This document shows, piece after piece, positions 48,001 through 53,216 of a stretch of DNA of 64,000 nucleotides. The stretch is from Sinelater perroti (Eukaryota > Arthropoda > Insecta > Coleoptera > Elateridae): assembly GCA_036346155.1 (NCBI GenBank), contig JARFIY010000299.1, positions 2,345,501 through 2,409,500 of the forward strand, in the 5' to 3' direction. Positions within the stretch are counted from its first letter, which is position 1. Every line of letters begins with the position of its first letter. The notes beneath the pieces were generated by a model, which was not told the origin of the DNA, ran no database searches, and was given only the letters and a program-made list of their open reading frames with translations. The translations under genes were made by a program, and so were the position numbers.

Positions 48001-51000
48001 ATTAATTGTCTTATTCTAAATTGTTTCAACGTTTAAAAAACACATTGCATAATGGTGAACTCTAAACCACAATAGCATACCCTGTAACAGCTCTTTATAC
48101 AAGAACATTTTTTATTTCAAAGAATATTTCACAACTCGTGGATATTTCACGCAGTCCTAAAATTTTTTATTCCACGAGACTAAAGTGCAGTTAAAGCTCC
48201 ATCATTACACAACACTTTCAAATACATTTCAAATGACTACAAAAAGTGGAAAAACCTCAAGAGCCTTATATTCAGCCTTAAGAGACATCCTTAGAGATAC
48301 CATAATAACAATACAGCCACGGCCAAAAGTGTGACATTCTAGAATTCATTTTATGCATGTATACCATTTTGTTTTAGTATGAATTAGTTATTGTTAGGTA
48401 TTCCACTTATAGAGTCAATAACAGTAGCAACTCTTTTGGGCAAACCCCCAAGTAGCTTCTAATATTCATCAAGAGTCACAGCACATCATTCTTTCTGTAT
48501 ATTTCTGAAACATTTTTTCGATATCACGTTATACTTTATTTTCTTCTATAGATACTCGATGGAAGTTAAATCTGATGATTGGTCTGGCCAGTCTAAGAGC
48601 TGCACTTGAGTGCTTTAAACTAAAGCATCCTACCTGCAGATTTGCTTCAAGACGCGTTTATCTTGCTGATATTTAATTTTGCCCACGTTGATGTCACCAA
48701 AAATCTGTGTATAAGATGAGTGCTGTCCAGAACAGCAATATATTGTTCAGTGTTTAGTGTTCACAAAAAAACCATTTCTCCTATGCCATCAGCCACGAAG
48801 CAATCCCATATTATCAAGCCATCACACTGGGGAAGGTAATCGCCACCCACACATCATCTCACATAAGTAATGCCAGGGGTACCAAACACCTAAACAATAG
48901 TCAAAATGAAACATTATGTTATCCCAAATGTGATACATATAATAAACCTATCGTTATGATTTAAATGTTGAGAATAATAATAAAGCGCCTCATTAAGCCT
49001 GTCTCAAAGTTAGACTCGTCTGACCGCAGAAGATTTACCCAATCTTCCTCTATTAAATGTTGATCTTGTAAAGTCCCCTGTAAACGAGTTTTTTTGTTCT
49101 TTTCCGAGAGCGACTGTTTCCTCTTGAATTTGTAACCTTTTAGGCTTGCTTTTCTAAACCTTCTCCTCATAGTCTTAGTACTAGGGGGGCGGCCAATTTC
49201 TATATACATTATCAAAGCAAATTTGCAATATGTTTCTTTCGGTTTTTAAGTACCCCCAAATCAATTTTCGATTTTTGCGTTCAAAAGTTACTTTTTTTCA
49301 GCCTCGGATTTATGCGTGATCTAGTGCCCTTAAGTTTTATAGTATTCTGAACAGCTTAACATAATTCACGATTTCAATACACTAAATTCCATTCTTATAG
49401 ACAGTTTTATTATATAGTATAACCGGAATTTTAAACTGCGTTTACGTATTGACGATAATAAGACACGTACTTGCACTAAGAGCAATTGTTGTCATTTAAA
49501 ATATTTATATACAAAACAGACATTTTTAAGTTTTGTCAATCAGATGTTTTATTGACCTTACATGAAAGCATGCATCAGTCACATTTTAGTTTATAGTTAA
49601 CGGCAACATCATAACAACAAAAGCATCTCTCTCCTTTAATTGTTGAGATTATATAAATATGGGGGCGCCTTATACTTTTGGCCATGGCTGTATGTAGATA
49701 AGTGGTAATGAAATATTTGATTAATCATAGTTACAAAATTCAGAACCCAATTTAACTAATTTTGTAAGAACATGAGCTTGAGGAAAAATTACATTCGCAA
49801 GTAAAATGTTTGGAATTAATTGATCAATAGCCATCACTAGAAATAAAAATTATTTACTACTGCTTGCTCTACATTAACTAAGCAATGTGGCCCTTGTATA
49901 ATCGATGTGTCATATCACAATATGGACTGTTGCAGTTGCTTAGTACTCGCAGTTTCAAATGTAGTATATGTATTATGCTTTAAACAAGAGCAAGCAAGCA
50001 CACAACTGCTGTAACAGAGGATAACAGGAAAGACCACACAAGCACATAAAAAACAAGACAAGACTGCTGAAATGGTTGATTTTAAGGTGTCCATACATTC
50101 ACAAAAAAATTCTCTTAAGCTGAGTATTGAAATCTGTATGATAACTACATCTCATTTATAAGGGTCGCTTACTAGGTCATGACAACATGAATGAATCCCG
50201 AGGTTACAAAGAAATTCAGGTATTTCAATGGCACATCAAATCTTTAATTTGAAAAGATCATAAAACGACACCAATACTTAAGGAATATAAAAAGAAACAA
50301 ATGCAGTTCATATATCAGGAGCTCTTGGAAGCCTTAAGTGAACTCGCTATGCCTTGATAAACTGTTGCCAGGAAACTAACAATACTGCAACAAGAAAAAT
50401 TTTATGGGCTCACATGCCTAACACAGGATGTTCCACAAGTCTTTGTACCGACTTTCATTTTAATCACTGCACGATTAGAGAAAGATAGGTATGTGATTGA
50501 TATTCCGGGATTTTACTTTGAAGGACGTCAATGTGTTCGTATGTTGACTAACACTGTTACTTTTTTAGGGGACGATAAAAGCATTGCCACAAGTACAAAG
50601 TGCTTTTATCTGTACACATACTTAACTAATCCTTACATATATTTGTAGCTTATGCAACATAAATATATTCTTTCTTTGGGGCATTTAGCCAAAATAGTAG
50701 TTGCGATGATTTAGTAAATGACTCATATAAACCAACTTCATAAATAACCTGGACCCAAAGAATTTGCTTTTAAAACACTGTTTTAAAAGACTTCATTTAT
50801 GATATAGTAATAAGATTATTCTCGCAGGTTAATATATTCTTAATTACATGCAGTAATACTTCCCAATTATAAGATGCCATCTTCTAATCACAGTGGTGCT
50901 TACCTTTAAATCGGGAATGTGAAATTTATAATTCACAGACAAGGAGTTTTGCTTGCTGGTAAGATTATTCATAGTTTCCCACGTTTGCTGGCATGTTTTG

Positions 51001-51035
51001 TCGCCAGGGGCAGATATCAGCCAATACTCCGTCAT
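29910..51035 (-). CDS. Vha44: V-type proton ATPase subunit C (whole gene, spliced)
   Basis: Subunit C is the V1-sector stalk protein that links the peripheral stators to Vo and leaves the complex on reversible disassembly. It acts on the cytosolic face of acidic organelles and plasma membrane pumps. CDS exons on the minus strand are 51035-50904, 44767-44614, optional 44327-44091, 43848-43662, 36646-36548, 36471-36216, 36158-36061, 35523-35388 and 30005-29910. All have GT/AG borders and compatible phases. Without the cassette they give 385 residues, the usual family length; with it, 464. The start MTEYWLISAPGDKT and the end GFGQSEYYPYVYYKI are signature ends of the family, and GPLVRWLKVNFSECFCAWIH is intact. 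No frameshift is seen. The introns (up to 7.0 kb) carry many transposons. The ATG lies 8 bases inside its exon, so a 5' UTR exon is expected upstream. Confidence 0.97.
30006..30249. other. Vha44 intron, no repeat recognised
   Basis: This is plain AT-rich intron next to the last exon. Confidence 0.5.
30250..30640 (+). pseudogene. Mariner transposase N-terminal remnant
   Basis: The plus strand reads FKFGELSPEDQAHSR (about 30292-30336), the mariner linker FxSGDxSLED type, then a shifted TVWSHLQQHDFVHKKP (about 30425-30472) and HELTKAQ (30480-30500), the end of the second helix-turn-helix. It lies in the last Vha44 intron, antisense to the gene. Stops and frameshifts are present and the catalytic part is missing. 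Confidence 0.55.
31110..32125 (+). pseudogene. Tc1/mariner-type transposase pseudogene
   Basis: Blocks appear in the family order over about 1 kb: ILRSLRTGKSPTEAM (about 31168-31212, first helix), a linker with KKTQVYDIAKK, LTKMxxDx-like and KKKINRKLK segments (31440-31500), FQKDSISTHKATKTQAWL (about 31813-31864, replacing the usual FQQDSAPAHKA), PPSKLNCNLLNYYAW (about 31903-31950, the SPDLNPLDYxVW block), and a final ACSSFRFWLEKVV (about 32060-32095). The middle DE block is degenerate. It is a decayed full-length copy inside the last Vha44 intron, antisense to the gene. Confidence 0.6.
32126..32789. other. Vha44 intron, no repeat recognised
   Basis: AT-rich intron with short ORFs only; no domain or repeat end that I can name. 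Confidence 0.4.
32790..33640 (+). pseudogene. Mariner transposase pseudogene, C-terminal two thirds
   Basis: The plus strand carries NPVEHIKEFSYEKGKSQSFAGN (about 33080-33145, around the WRH..SP.PKK block), YYLEKNIIIKEYHRR (about 33190-33237), FHCDNGPAHSSHV (about 33287-33325, where the second catalytic Asp block HDNAxPHxS lies), and NPAPSD-CLFPKLKTSLAGQK (about 33380-33440, the last DD34D block with a stop in it). Frames change at least four times. It sits in the last Vha44 intron, antisense to the gene. Confidence 0.6.
33680..33755 (+). repeat. Single arm of the foldback family
   Basis: From gtattcatag through gttctgtaattgcacagag this matches the right arm (inverted) of the element at 13471-14164, with the same 26-base spacing between these words. 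No inverted partner was found nearby, so this is half an element or a solo arm. Confidence 0.65.
34097..34347 (+). mobile_element. tRNA-derived SINE, copy 2 (complete, with TSD)
   Basis: The 251-bp copy has an A-box-like gtggtcctgtgattgaga, a B box ggttcaattcc (34149-34159), and the shared body with actcagtcactaaaaat, then acctgtgttcac and gtatgagagcc. A 14-bp perfect duplication, taatatacttgtca, flanks it (34083-34096 and 34348-34361). This fixes the ends of the family. It lies in the last Vha44 intron, antisense to the gene. Confidence 0.85.
34362..35387. other. Vha44 intron, no repeat recognised
   Basis: AT-rich intron with scattered short ORFs. I found no conserved protein block or repeat border. 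Confidence 0.4.
35388..35523 (-). CDS. Vha44: Vha44 coding exon
   Basis: The acceptor ttttttgtag opens an exon whose first A completes the Arg codon of the previous exon. It encodes YGLPVNFQAILLHPNKK and YGHLDSSALQASSGVD and ends before gtgagt in phase 0. The Ser-rich end is the usual variable loop of the family. Confidence 0.95.
35524..36060. other. Vha44 intron, no repeat recognised
   Basis: A short intron of 537 bases, AT-rich, with no feature to name. Confidence 0.5.
36061..36158 (-). CDS. Vha44: Vha44 coding exon
   Basis: It runs from GPLVRWLKVNFSECFCAW to FVESVLR, between acceptor tcatacag and donor gtaagt. It ends two bases into the Arg codon. This is the most conserved block of subunit C. 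Confidence 0.96.
36216..36471 (-). CDS. Vha44: Vha44 coding exon
   Basis: It covers SQFNEWHGMYERLTNMIVPR, LFTVSLFKKVEEEF and EEELAAGKNEITKL, ending KKKQF before gtaagt. The first base completes the Lys codon from the previous exon. The next intron is only 57 bases long. Confidence 0.96.
36548..36646 (-). CDS. Vha44: Vha44 coding exon
   Basis: It encodes GSLLTRNLADLVKKEHFILD and YLTTLLVIVPK. The acceptor is ttcttatag and the donor gtgagt. It joins in phase to 43662 (LEKKQT before it) and to 36471 (SQFNEW after it). Confidence 0.95.
36736..37253 (-). repeat. Hairpin-bounded repeat, copy B
   Basis: This is the same element as 4463-4831 in opposite orientation. It ends with the aacgaactt/aagttcgtt palindrome at about 37230-37250 and starts (in plus coordinates) with catggggccggcgaagagat and the gattgct/agcaatc stem at about 36757-36776. 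It contains three tandem units of about 120 bp sharing ttttcccgaaattcgaa and atcagcgtaaaattt. It lies in the 7-kb Vha44 intron. Confidence 0.75.
37254..38221. other. Vha44 intron, no repeat recognised
   Basis: AT-rich. A 127-codon minus-strand ORF (37802-38185) has no motif, splice context or codon bias to support it. Confidence 0.4.
38222..38640 (+). pseudogene. Tc1-type transposase C-terminal fragment
   Basis: The open frame from 38222 reads SIMVWGIIWYNDRSRLILCG (about 38303-38363), matching the GGSVMVWGxxSxxGxGxL block. It continues with KYIQILGNAFLL, where Tc1 proteins have YxxIL, and ends with ENLWHIIYQNMTK (about 38541-38580), which is the IExLWxxxK block. The DNA-binding region and the first catalytic block are missing. 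It lies in the 7-kb Vha44 intron, antisense to the gene. Confidence 0.6.
38641..39499. other. Vha44 intron, no repeat recognised
   Basis: AT-rich intron with short ORFs only. Confidence 0.4.
39500..40600 (-). pseudogene. DUF4817-type transposase, decayed near-complete copy
   Basis: On the minus strand this is the most complete copy of the family here. It starts with VDEQRAFALEIYILNNYSV (about 40570-40510, DUF4817 helix region) and continues with ASVPDQKSILLWVGNFRS (about 40475-40420), ARTLENIDTVRRFILQSLRRSAR (about 40385-40317), a catalytic region in mixed frames, and LTLCLFLWRYLKAEVY-like sequence near 39800-39750. It closes with acagggtgggacaaaactcc near 39500, probably close to its terminal repeat. 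Many stops and shifts are present. It lies in the 7-kb Vha44 intron, in the same orientation as the gene. Confidence 0.65.
40601..41320. other. Vha44 intron, possibly piggyBac flank
   Basis: The word gggtcaaatagaccc at about 40948-40962, preceded by cctgctct, recurs in altered form at 41900-41925 and inverted at 42082-42097. Such GGGTCA-type ends occur in piggyBac-like elements, and a piggyBac tail lies between them. Element ends could not be fixed. Confidence 0.3.
41324..41800 (-). pseudogene. piggyBac-type transposase C-terminal fragment
   Basis: The minus-strand frame 41650-41324 ends with RKCCSLCPFTVDRKTAYFC, then CLEYKKPICSEH, the cysteine/histidine C-terminal zinc domain (CxxC...YxCxxCxKPxCxxH) typical of piggyBac-derived transposases. 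One Cys is Tyr here (LEY for LEC). Before it lies the CRDFIYNLCMSLVKP segment that normally follows the catalytic domain. Upstream, near 41770-41700, a degenerate PKKEKMVLLLS block matches the end of the catalytic region. The rest is missing. A run of 12 C at 41690-41701 falls inside it. Confidence 0.6.
41801..42172. other. Vha44 intron, no gene seen
   Basis: Mixed composition, with short GGGTCA-type words (see 40601-41320). No coding signal. Confidence 0.35.
42173..43438 (+). mobile_element. Mutator-domain element between TTAA sites
   Basis: The ends are inverted repeats of about 19 bp: ggggacatttcaatgtgag at 42177 and, read from the other side, gggacattccaatgtgaac at 43434. TTAA flanks both ends (42173-42176 and 43435-43438). 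Inside, the plus strand encodes SKRKFHGSQHSDD-like sequence near 42560 and VKCRECDSNITFSKYG, then GLGFKIKLVCQCADR (about 42740-42850), the cysteine pattern of the Mutator-like transposase domain seen in arthropod elements. The remainder has no ORF. This is a non-autonomous or decayed copy. TTAA is unusual for Mutator-type elements, which normally make 8-11 bp duplications. Confidence 0.55.
43662..43848 (-). CDS. Vha44: Vha44 coding exon
   Basis: It encodes DLPSYITRFQWDIAKYPTKQ, SKQVGQIDADLKTKS and NLQNLEKKQ, from acceptor attttgacag to donor gtaagt. It starts two bases into a codon that reads Ser when joined to 44614, or Gly when joined to the cassette exon. Confidence 0.95.
44091..44327 (-). 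CDS. Vha44: Vha44 alternative cassette exon
   Basis: The frame between acceptor gctttgacag (44328) and donor gtcagtg (44090) is open for 237 nt, exactly 79 codons. It enters and leaves in phase 1, the same phase as the constitutive junction it would interrupt (after HENLTANN and before DLPSYITRFQ). It encodes VDKVFGLCLSGCAYDEC, a Gly-rich run, then an acidic Ser-rich tail. Codon use is GC-rich and coding-like. Drosophila Vha44 is known to have long isoforms with an insertion at this place, which supports alternative splicing. I infer this is included in some tissues only. Confidence 0.8.
44614..44767 (-). CDS. Vha44: Vha44 coding exon
   Basis: It encodes VGTLDQLVGLSDDLGKLDGF and VASYLGEVLEDQRDKLHEN, ending one base into a codon before gtaaga. 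The acceptor is atttatgtag. It is the donor side of the cassette choice. Confidence 0.96.
44768..45189. other. Vha44 first coding intron, no repeat recognised
   Basis: AT-rich intron next to exon 44614-44767, with no named feature. Confidence 0.4.
45190..45450 (-). pseudogene. Tc1-type transposase C-terminal fragment
   Basis: The minus strand reads DFMLMHDNARCHTARV (about 45450-45400), the second catalytic-Asp block, and then, after frame changes, EAIPQDTIEKVIRSMRNRLE and GRDDNSMY with a stop near 45190. That is the exact C-terminal end of Tc1-type proteins. The N-terminal half of the same type of protein lies at 45815-46090 on the same strand. A hAT-like end separates them, so one Tc1 copy was split and its middle was lost. 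Confidence 0.65.
45500..45812 (+). mobile_element. hAT-like remnant with BED zinc finger start
   Basis: An acceptor-like ttttag precedes ATG at 45541, which opens MSVRASRLSSDIWYHFTKE and GKCRYCQGKI, the W..F and C..C half of a BED zinc finger used by hAT transposases. The frame stops at 45642. The block ends with gactttgcccatctctactg (45793-45812), a standard hAT right terminal repeat. The rest of the transposase and the left end are missing. Confidence 0.55.
45815..46090 (-). pseudogene. Tc1-type transposase N-terminal fragment
   Basis: The minus strand reads ARMISKKAQTVALLRGGLSQ (about 46084-46025), then a serine-rich helix (SVSIVWRRYWEAGG), then RRQGGDRRHVRTERDNRFLV (about 45957-45895) and SLRTRHMTGVL. 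These are the two DNA-binding helices and linker of Tc1-type transposases. It pairs with the C-terminal piece at 45190-45450 across the hAT remnant. One stop lies in the linker. Confidence 0.65.
46091..46799. other. Vha44 intron, no gene recognised
   Basis: Mixed AT-rich sequence. Two acceptor-like stretches (ttttcttag near 46311-46321 and tatttttag near 46438-46446) are not followed by plausible exons. Confidence 0.35.
47042..47954 (+). mobile_element. Internally deleted mariner with intact ends
   Basis: Terminal inverted repeats of about 29 bp, starting ctactgtgtacaaatataac, differ at one base, and TA flanks both ends (47040-47041, 47955-47956). The total is 913 bp. Transposase starts at ATG 47236 (MSENIQQRSSIKFCVRN) and is open through both helix-turn-helix motifs to about 47612. 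A deletion of roughly 500 bp then removes the first two catalytic blocks. The tail resumes in another frame with FIRDHFAKNSTHIV, PPYSPDLAPCDFW, and ends GDYFEGDEIDF at 47895. Without an intact DDE/D core it is non-autonomous. It looks recent: few mutations and near-identical repeats. Confidence 0.85.
48314..49690 (-). mobile_element. Tc1-like element, decayed, with TIRs and TA sites
   Basis: Ends are cagccacggccaaaagt and, inverted, cagccatggccaaaagt, each flanked by TA (48312-48313 and 49691-49692). The length is 1377 bp. The minus-strand transposase is broken but ordered: GRPPSTKTMRRRFRKASLKG (about 49200-49140), DWVNLLRSDESNFETG (about 49041-48994, first catalytic Asp), then LDWPDQSSDLTSIEYL (about 48596-48550, the SPDLNPIE block) and an end near 48390. 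Several stops are present. It lies in the first coding intron of Vha44, same strand as the gene, inside the older repeat. Confidence 0.8.
49991..50903. other. Vha44 intron, no repeat recognised
   Basis: AT-rich intron up to the first coding exon; nothing to name. Confidence 0.4.
50904..51035 (-). CDS. Vha44: Vha44 first coding exon
   Basis: ATG at 51035 starts 44 codons, MTEYWLISAPGDKTCQQTWE to KFHIPDLK, ending in phase 0 before gtaagc. An acceptor (gttgtag) lies about 8 bases upstream of the ATG, so the exon begins in the 5' UTR. The start is the conserved one for the family. Confidence 0.96.
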
Positions 51036-51568
51036 TGTGATTACTACAACAATAAAATAAGTTAATATAAGCTTTAAACACATTACCTACTATAAATTTT
51101 CCTTCTAAAAATACCTGTAAAGTTCATACTACAAAATTATTGTATTCAGGAATAGCAACGCAGATGGTAATTGTAAATGCACGTGCAAATAACATTTAAT
51201 CAATGGTTTAAGGCGCTTACACACTACCTTACTGCTAATATCAACGTTTGTAAGGCATAAACACGAGTAAATATCTAAAACTATGCCCTGCCTTTAAAAC
51301 ACAAGGCACATATTAATGCCAGCATGCTTGCACACCCGTTTTACAATTTACATACCGATTCAAAAATTTTACAGAAATATACTTAAACTCAATAATCCTT
51401 AACTTATAAATGTACGCATTTAAACGCAAAAGCCCAATAAATTGGAAGGATCTCACCTGACCCAGGTAATAAGTTTTCGCCTCAAACGACAAGCAAATTC
51501 CTTACGAGGCATATAACGCGGTGCCCAATCGTAGAAGTGTAACTTAAAATGACGAAAATACAACTTAC

Positions 51569-51665
51569 CGCTTCAGTTTCCGCTTATATCGAGGTGAAAA
51601 TTGGAAAATTCTGAACGCTCCTTACAAACTACTACTCCCTAGAAGCAGCTGATCGTTATTTCACT
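51569..51665 (-). other. Vha44: Predicted Vha44 5' UTR exon
   Basis: A donor site, gaagcg followed by gtaagttg (gt at 51568-51567), lies 530 bases upstream of the first coding exon and would splice to its acceptor. No coding is implied. The upstream border is set only by the promoter motif at 51668-51675, so the transcription start is approximate. Confidence 0.5.
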
Positions 51666-51667
51666 TT

Positions 51668-51675
51668 TCACGTGA
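51668..51675. promoter_or_regulatory. Vha44: TCACGTGA palindrome at Vha44 promoter
   Basis: The perfect 8-bp E-box/M-box is the core of the CLEAR-type element bound by MITF/TFEB factors. V-ATPase genes from Drosophila to vertebrates are known targets of these factors and often carry this site close to the start of transcription. Here it sits about 100 bases upstream of the predicted first donor, where a promoter-proximal site is expected. Function is inferred from sequence and position only. Confidence 0.6.
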
Positions 51676-52135
51676 TGACAGACGCGTCTCGCCATCTGTT
51701 GTTTGCCTACATAATCGGCGTATAGTGCCAAATTGAATTTTTATTTTAAATTTTCGAAACGAAAGAAAATCAATCCTGGATAATAGCAAAATATGAATAA
51801 ATTTTTAAGTAAATTATTTAAAAAAATTACTGTAATATTCCCATTTTATCTTAATTTAAATTGTATATAGGCAACACATCATACAATTACTAATTTTTTT
51901 TTAAATTCATACAAATAAAAATGTAATGTTCGTTTGTTAAAAATCTTAAATCTAAAAAAATGCTTTACCGATTACTTTAAACTTTTCACACAAAGTTGCA
52001 TTCGAATATGCGTGTTTTTATATATAGATGTCACATCTGTAACAGGTAAAAACATGATTTTTTTTACTTTCCTTATCCTTTAATCGGCGGAAATTTGACT
52101 TACCCAGTTTTTCACATTTCTGGACGAATTATAGC
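51676..52135. other. Spacer between Vha44 promoter and TER94 3' end
   Basis: AT-rich, with no gene recognised. Confidence 0.45.
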
Positions 52136-52400
52136 CTCAGGACACCAAAAAACTTGGTTTGAGCCATTGGTTCGTGTGTGTGTCTGTCTGTCGGTCTGTC
52201 AGTAAACAGGGTATCTCGAAAACCGTAATAGCTAGAAACTTGAAATTTGGTATGAAAGTTACTTGTAGGTATGGGACGCAGTGGGAAACTTTTGGTAAAA
52301 ATTGGCCAAGCCGTTTGGTCGCAAAATCAGTCGTGAATCTAAACAGTTGAAAAAAAAATTCATTAGAATAAAAATTATTTATCACGAGATAAACATGAAT
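52136..52400. repeat. Short repeat with GTCTGTCTGTCGGTCTGTC core
   Basis: The tract gtgtgtgtctgtctgtcggt is followed by gggtatctcgaaaaccgta and aacttgaaatttggtatgaa. This arrangement (a TCTG tract, then a stops-at-cgaaaacc and gaaatttggtatg segment) is a repeat module widespread in arthropod genomes. A similar gtctgtcggtctgtctgtc opening occurs in the hairpin-bounded repeats at 4463 and 37210. The borders are approximate. Confidence 0.45.
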
Positions 52401-52967
52401 TTAAAGTAAAAGTTGGTAAAATAGGAACTCTAAAAAAAATTGAACACCAGGATTTTTGTCTGAATTACCCAAATAGGATAAGAAAGTCGTGCGATATTCA
52501 CACCATTTTTTTTAACAGCGTCATCTGTTGTACGTAAAAGCAGAGCCACAGTAACGCGTGGAAAGGTAATTTAATTTTTTAATGAAAGTTTAAAATATAA
52601 AAAATTCAATAAAGCAATTATTTCTAAAAGAACAGTCACCATTCCATTACATTTCAATCTTTATTTTCGGAAGTCTTGCACATCCCTTTAACAAGTCAAA
52701 TCCTGACAGCTTTTCAAGTTTTATTCAACACCAGTGTAACAAAACAAAGCTTATTGTACAAAAGATACATCCCTGACTCCCCTACTTGGGATAAATAAAG
52801 TAAGAGCGACATGTGTAGACAAATTTATTCATTTATTTATCTGAAGTTTACCAATAGGAATACTTAAATTTAACTAAATCTGTCATCGAAACCAAATCTA
52901 AGTGAACTTCAAAAATAAATACAATATTACAAACGAGTACACATTTGACGTTGAGCTCGACTTGCGC
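52401..52967 (-). other. TER94: Intergenic and TER94 3' UTR
   Basis: Downstream of the TER94 stop, reverse-strand AATAAA words at 52829-52824 and 52837-52832 are suitable poly(A) signals, giving a 3' UTR of about 150 bases. The rest is AT-rich spacer. Confidence 0.5.
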
Positions 52968-53216
52968 TTAACTATAAAGATCGTCCGGATCGTCCTGGAA
53001 ATTGCCTTGGTCGCCGGCTGTGCCCCCAGGTGCGCCTGCACCCCCACTCCCAGAAGGAAAGCGGAAGTTGGTCCCGAACCCACGAGACTGCTGGAGTGTT
53101 TGTGCAAACATTTCATACTTTCGAATATCGTTGTCGGAAACCGATCGTCTGGCAAAGCGCATGGCTTCTTCAAAGTGCGCCCTTGTGATTTCGGGAACTG
53201 GATCTTCCTCATCCAG
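52968..53216 (-). CDS. TER94: TER94 last exon
   Basis: It encodes LDEEDPVPEITRAHFEEAMR, a Gly-rich tail and the DDLYS end, with TAA at 52970-52968. The acceptor is attttgcag. The 72-base intron before it has standard ends. Confidence 0.97.
   Translation of the reverse strand: MDEEDPVPEITRAHFEEAMRFARRSVSDNDIRKYEMFAQTLQQSRGFGTNFRFPSGSGGAGAPGGTAGDQGNFQDDPDDLYS

Larger units (their letters stand above)
46800..49990 (+). repeat. Older dispersed repeat, copy 1, split by two insertions
   Basis: Matching words occur in the same order here and at 57150-58030. At 46940-46985 it reads KMYTKFVCTELNDKQKK, and at 57250-57300 KMYPTFVYMELNNRQKK. DNA near 48048-48085 (aatggtgaactctaaaccac) matches 57709-57740. 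The word agtggaaaaa occurs near 48247 and 57810. Finally gaaataaaaattatttact at about 49839 matches 57897. The mariner at 47042-47954 and the Tc1 at 48314-49690 lie between these blocks and are therefore younger insertions. The family is unidentified. Confidence 0.5.
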
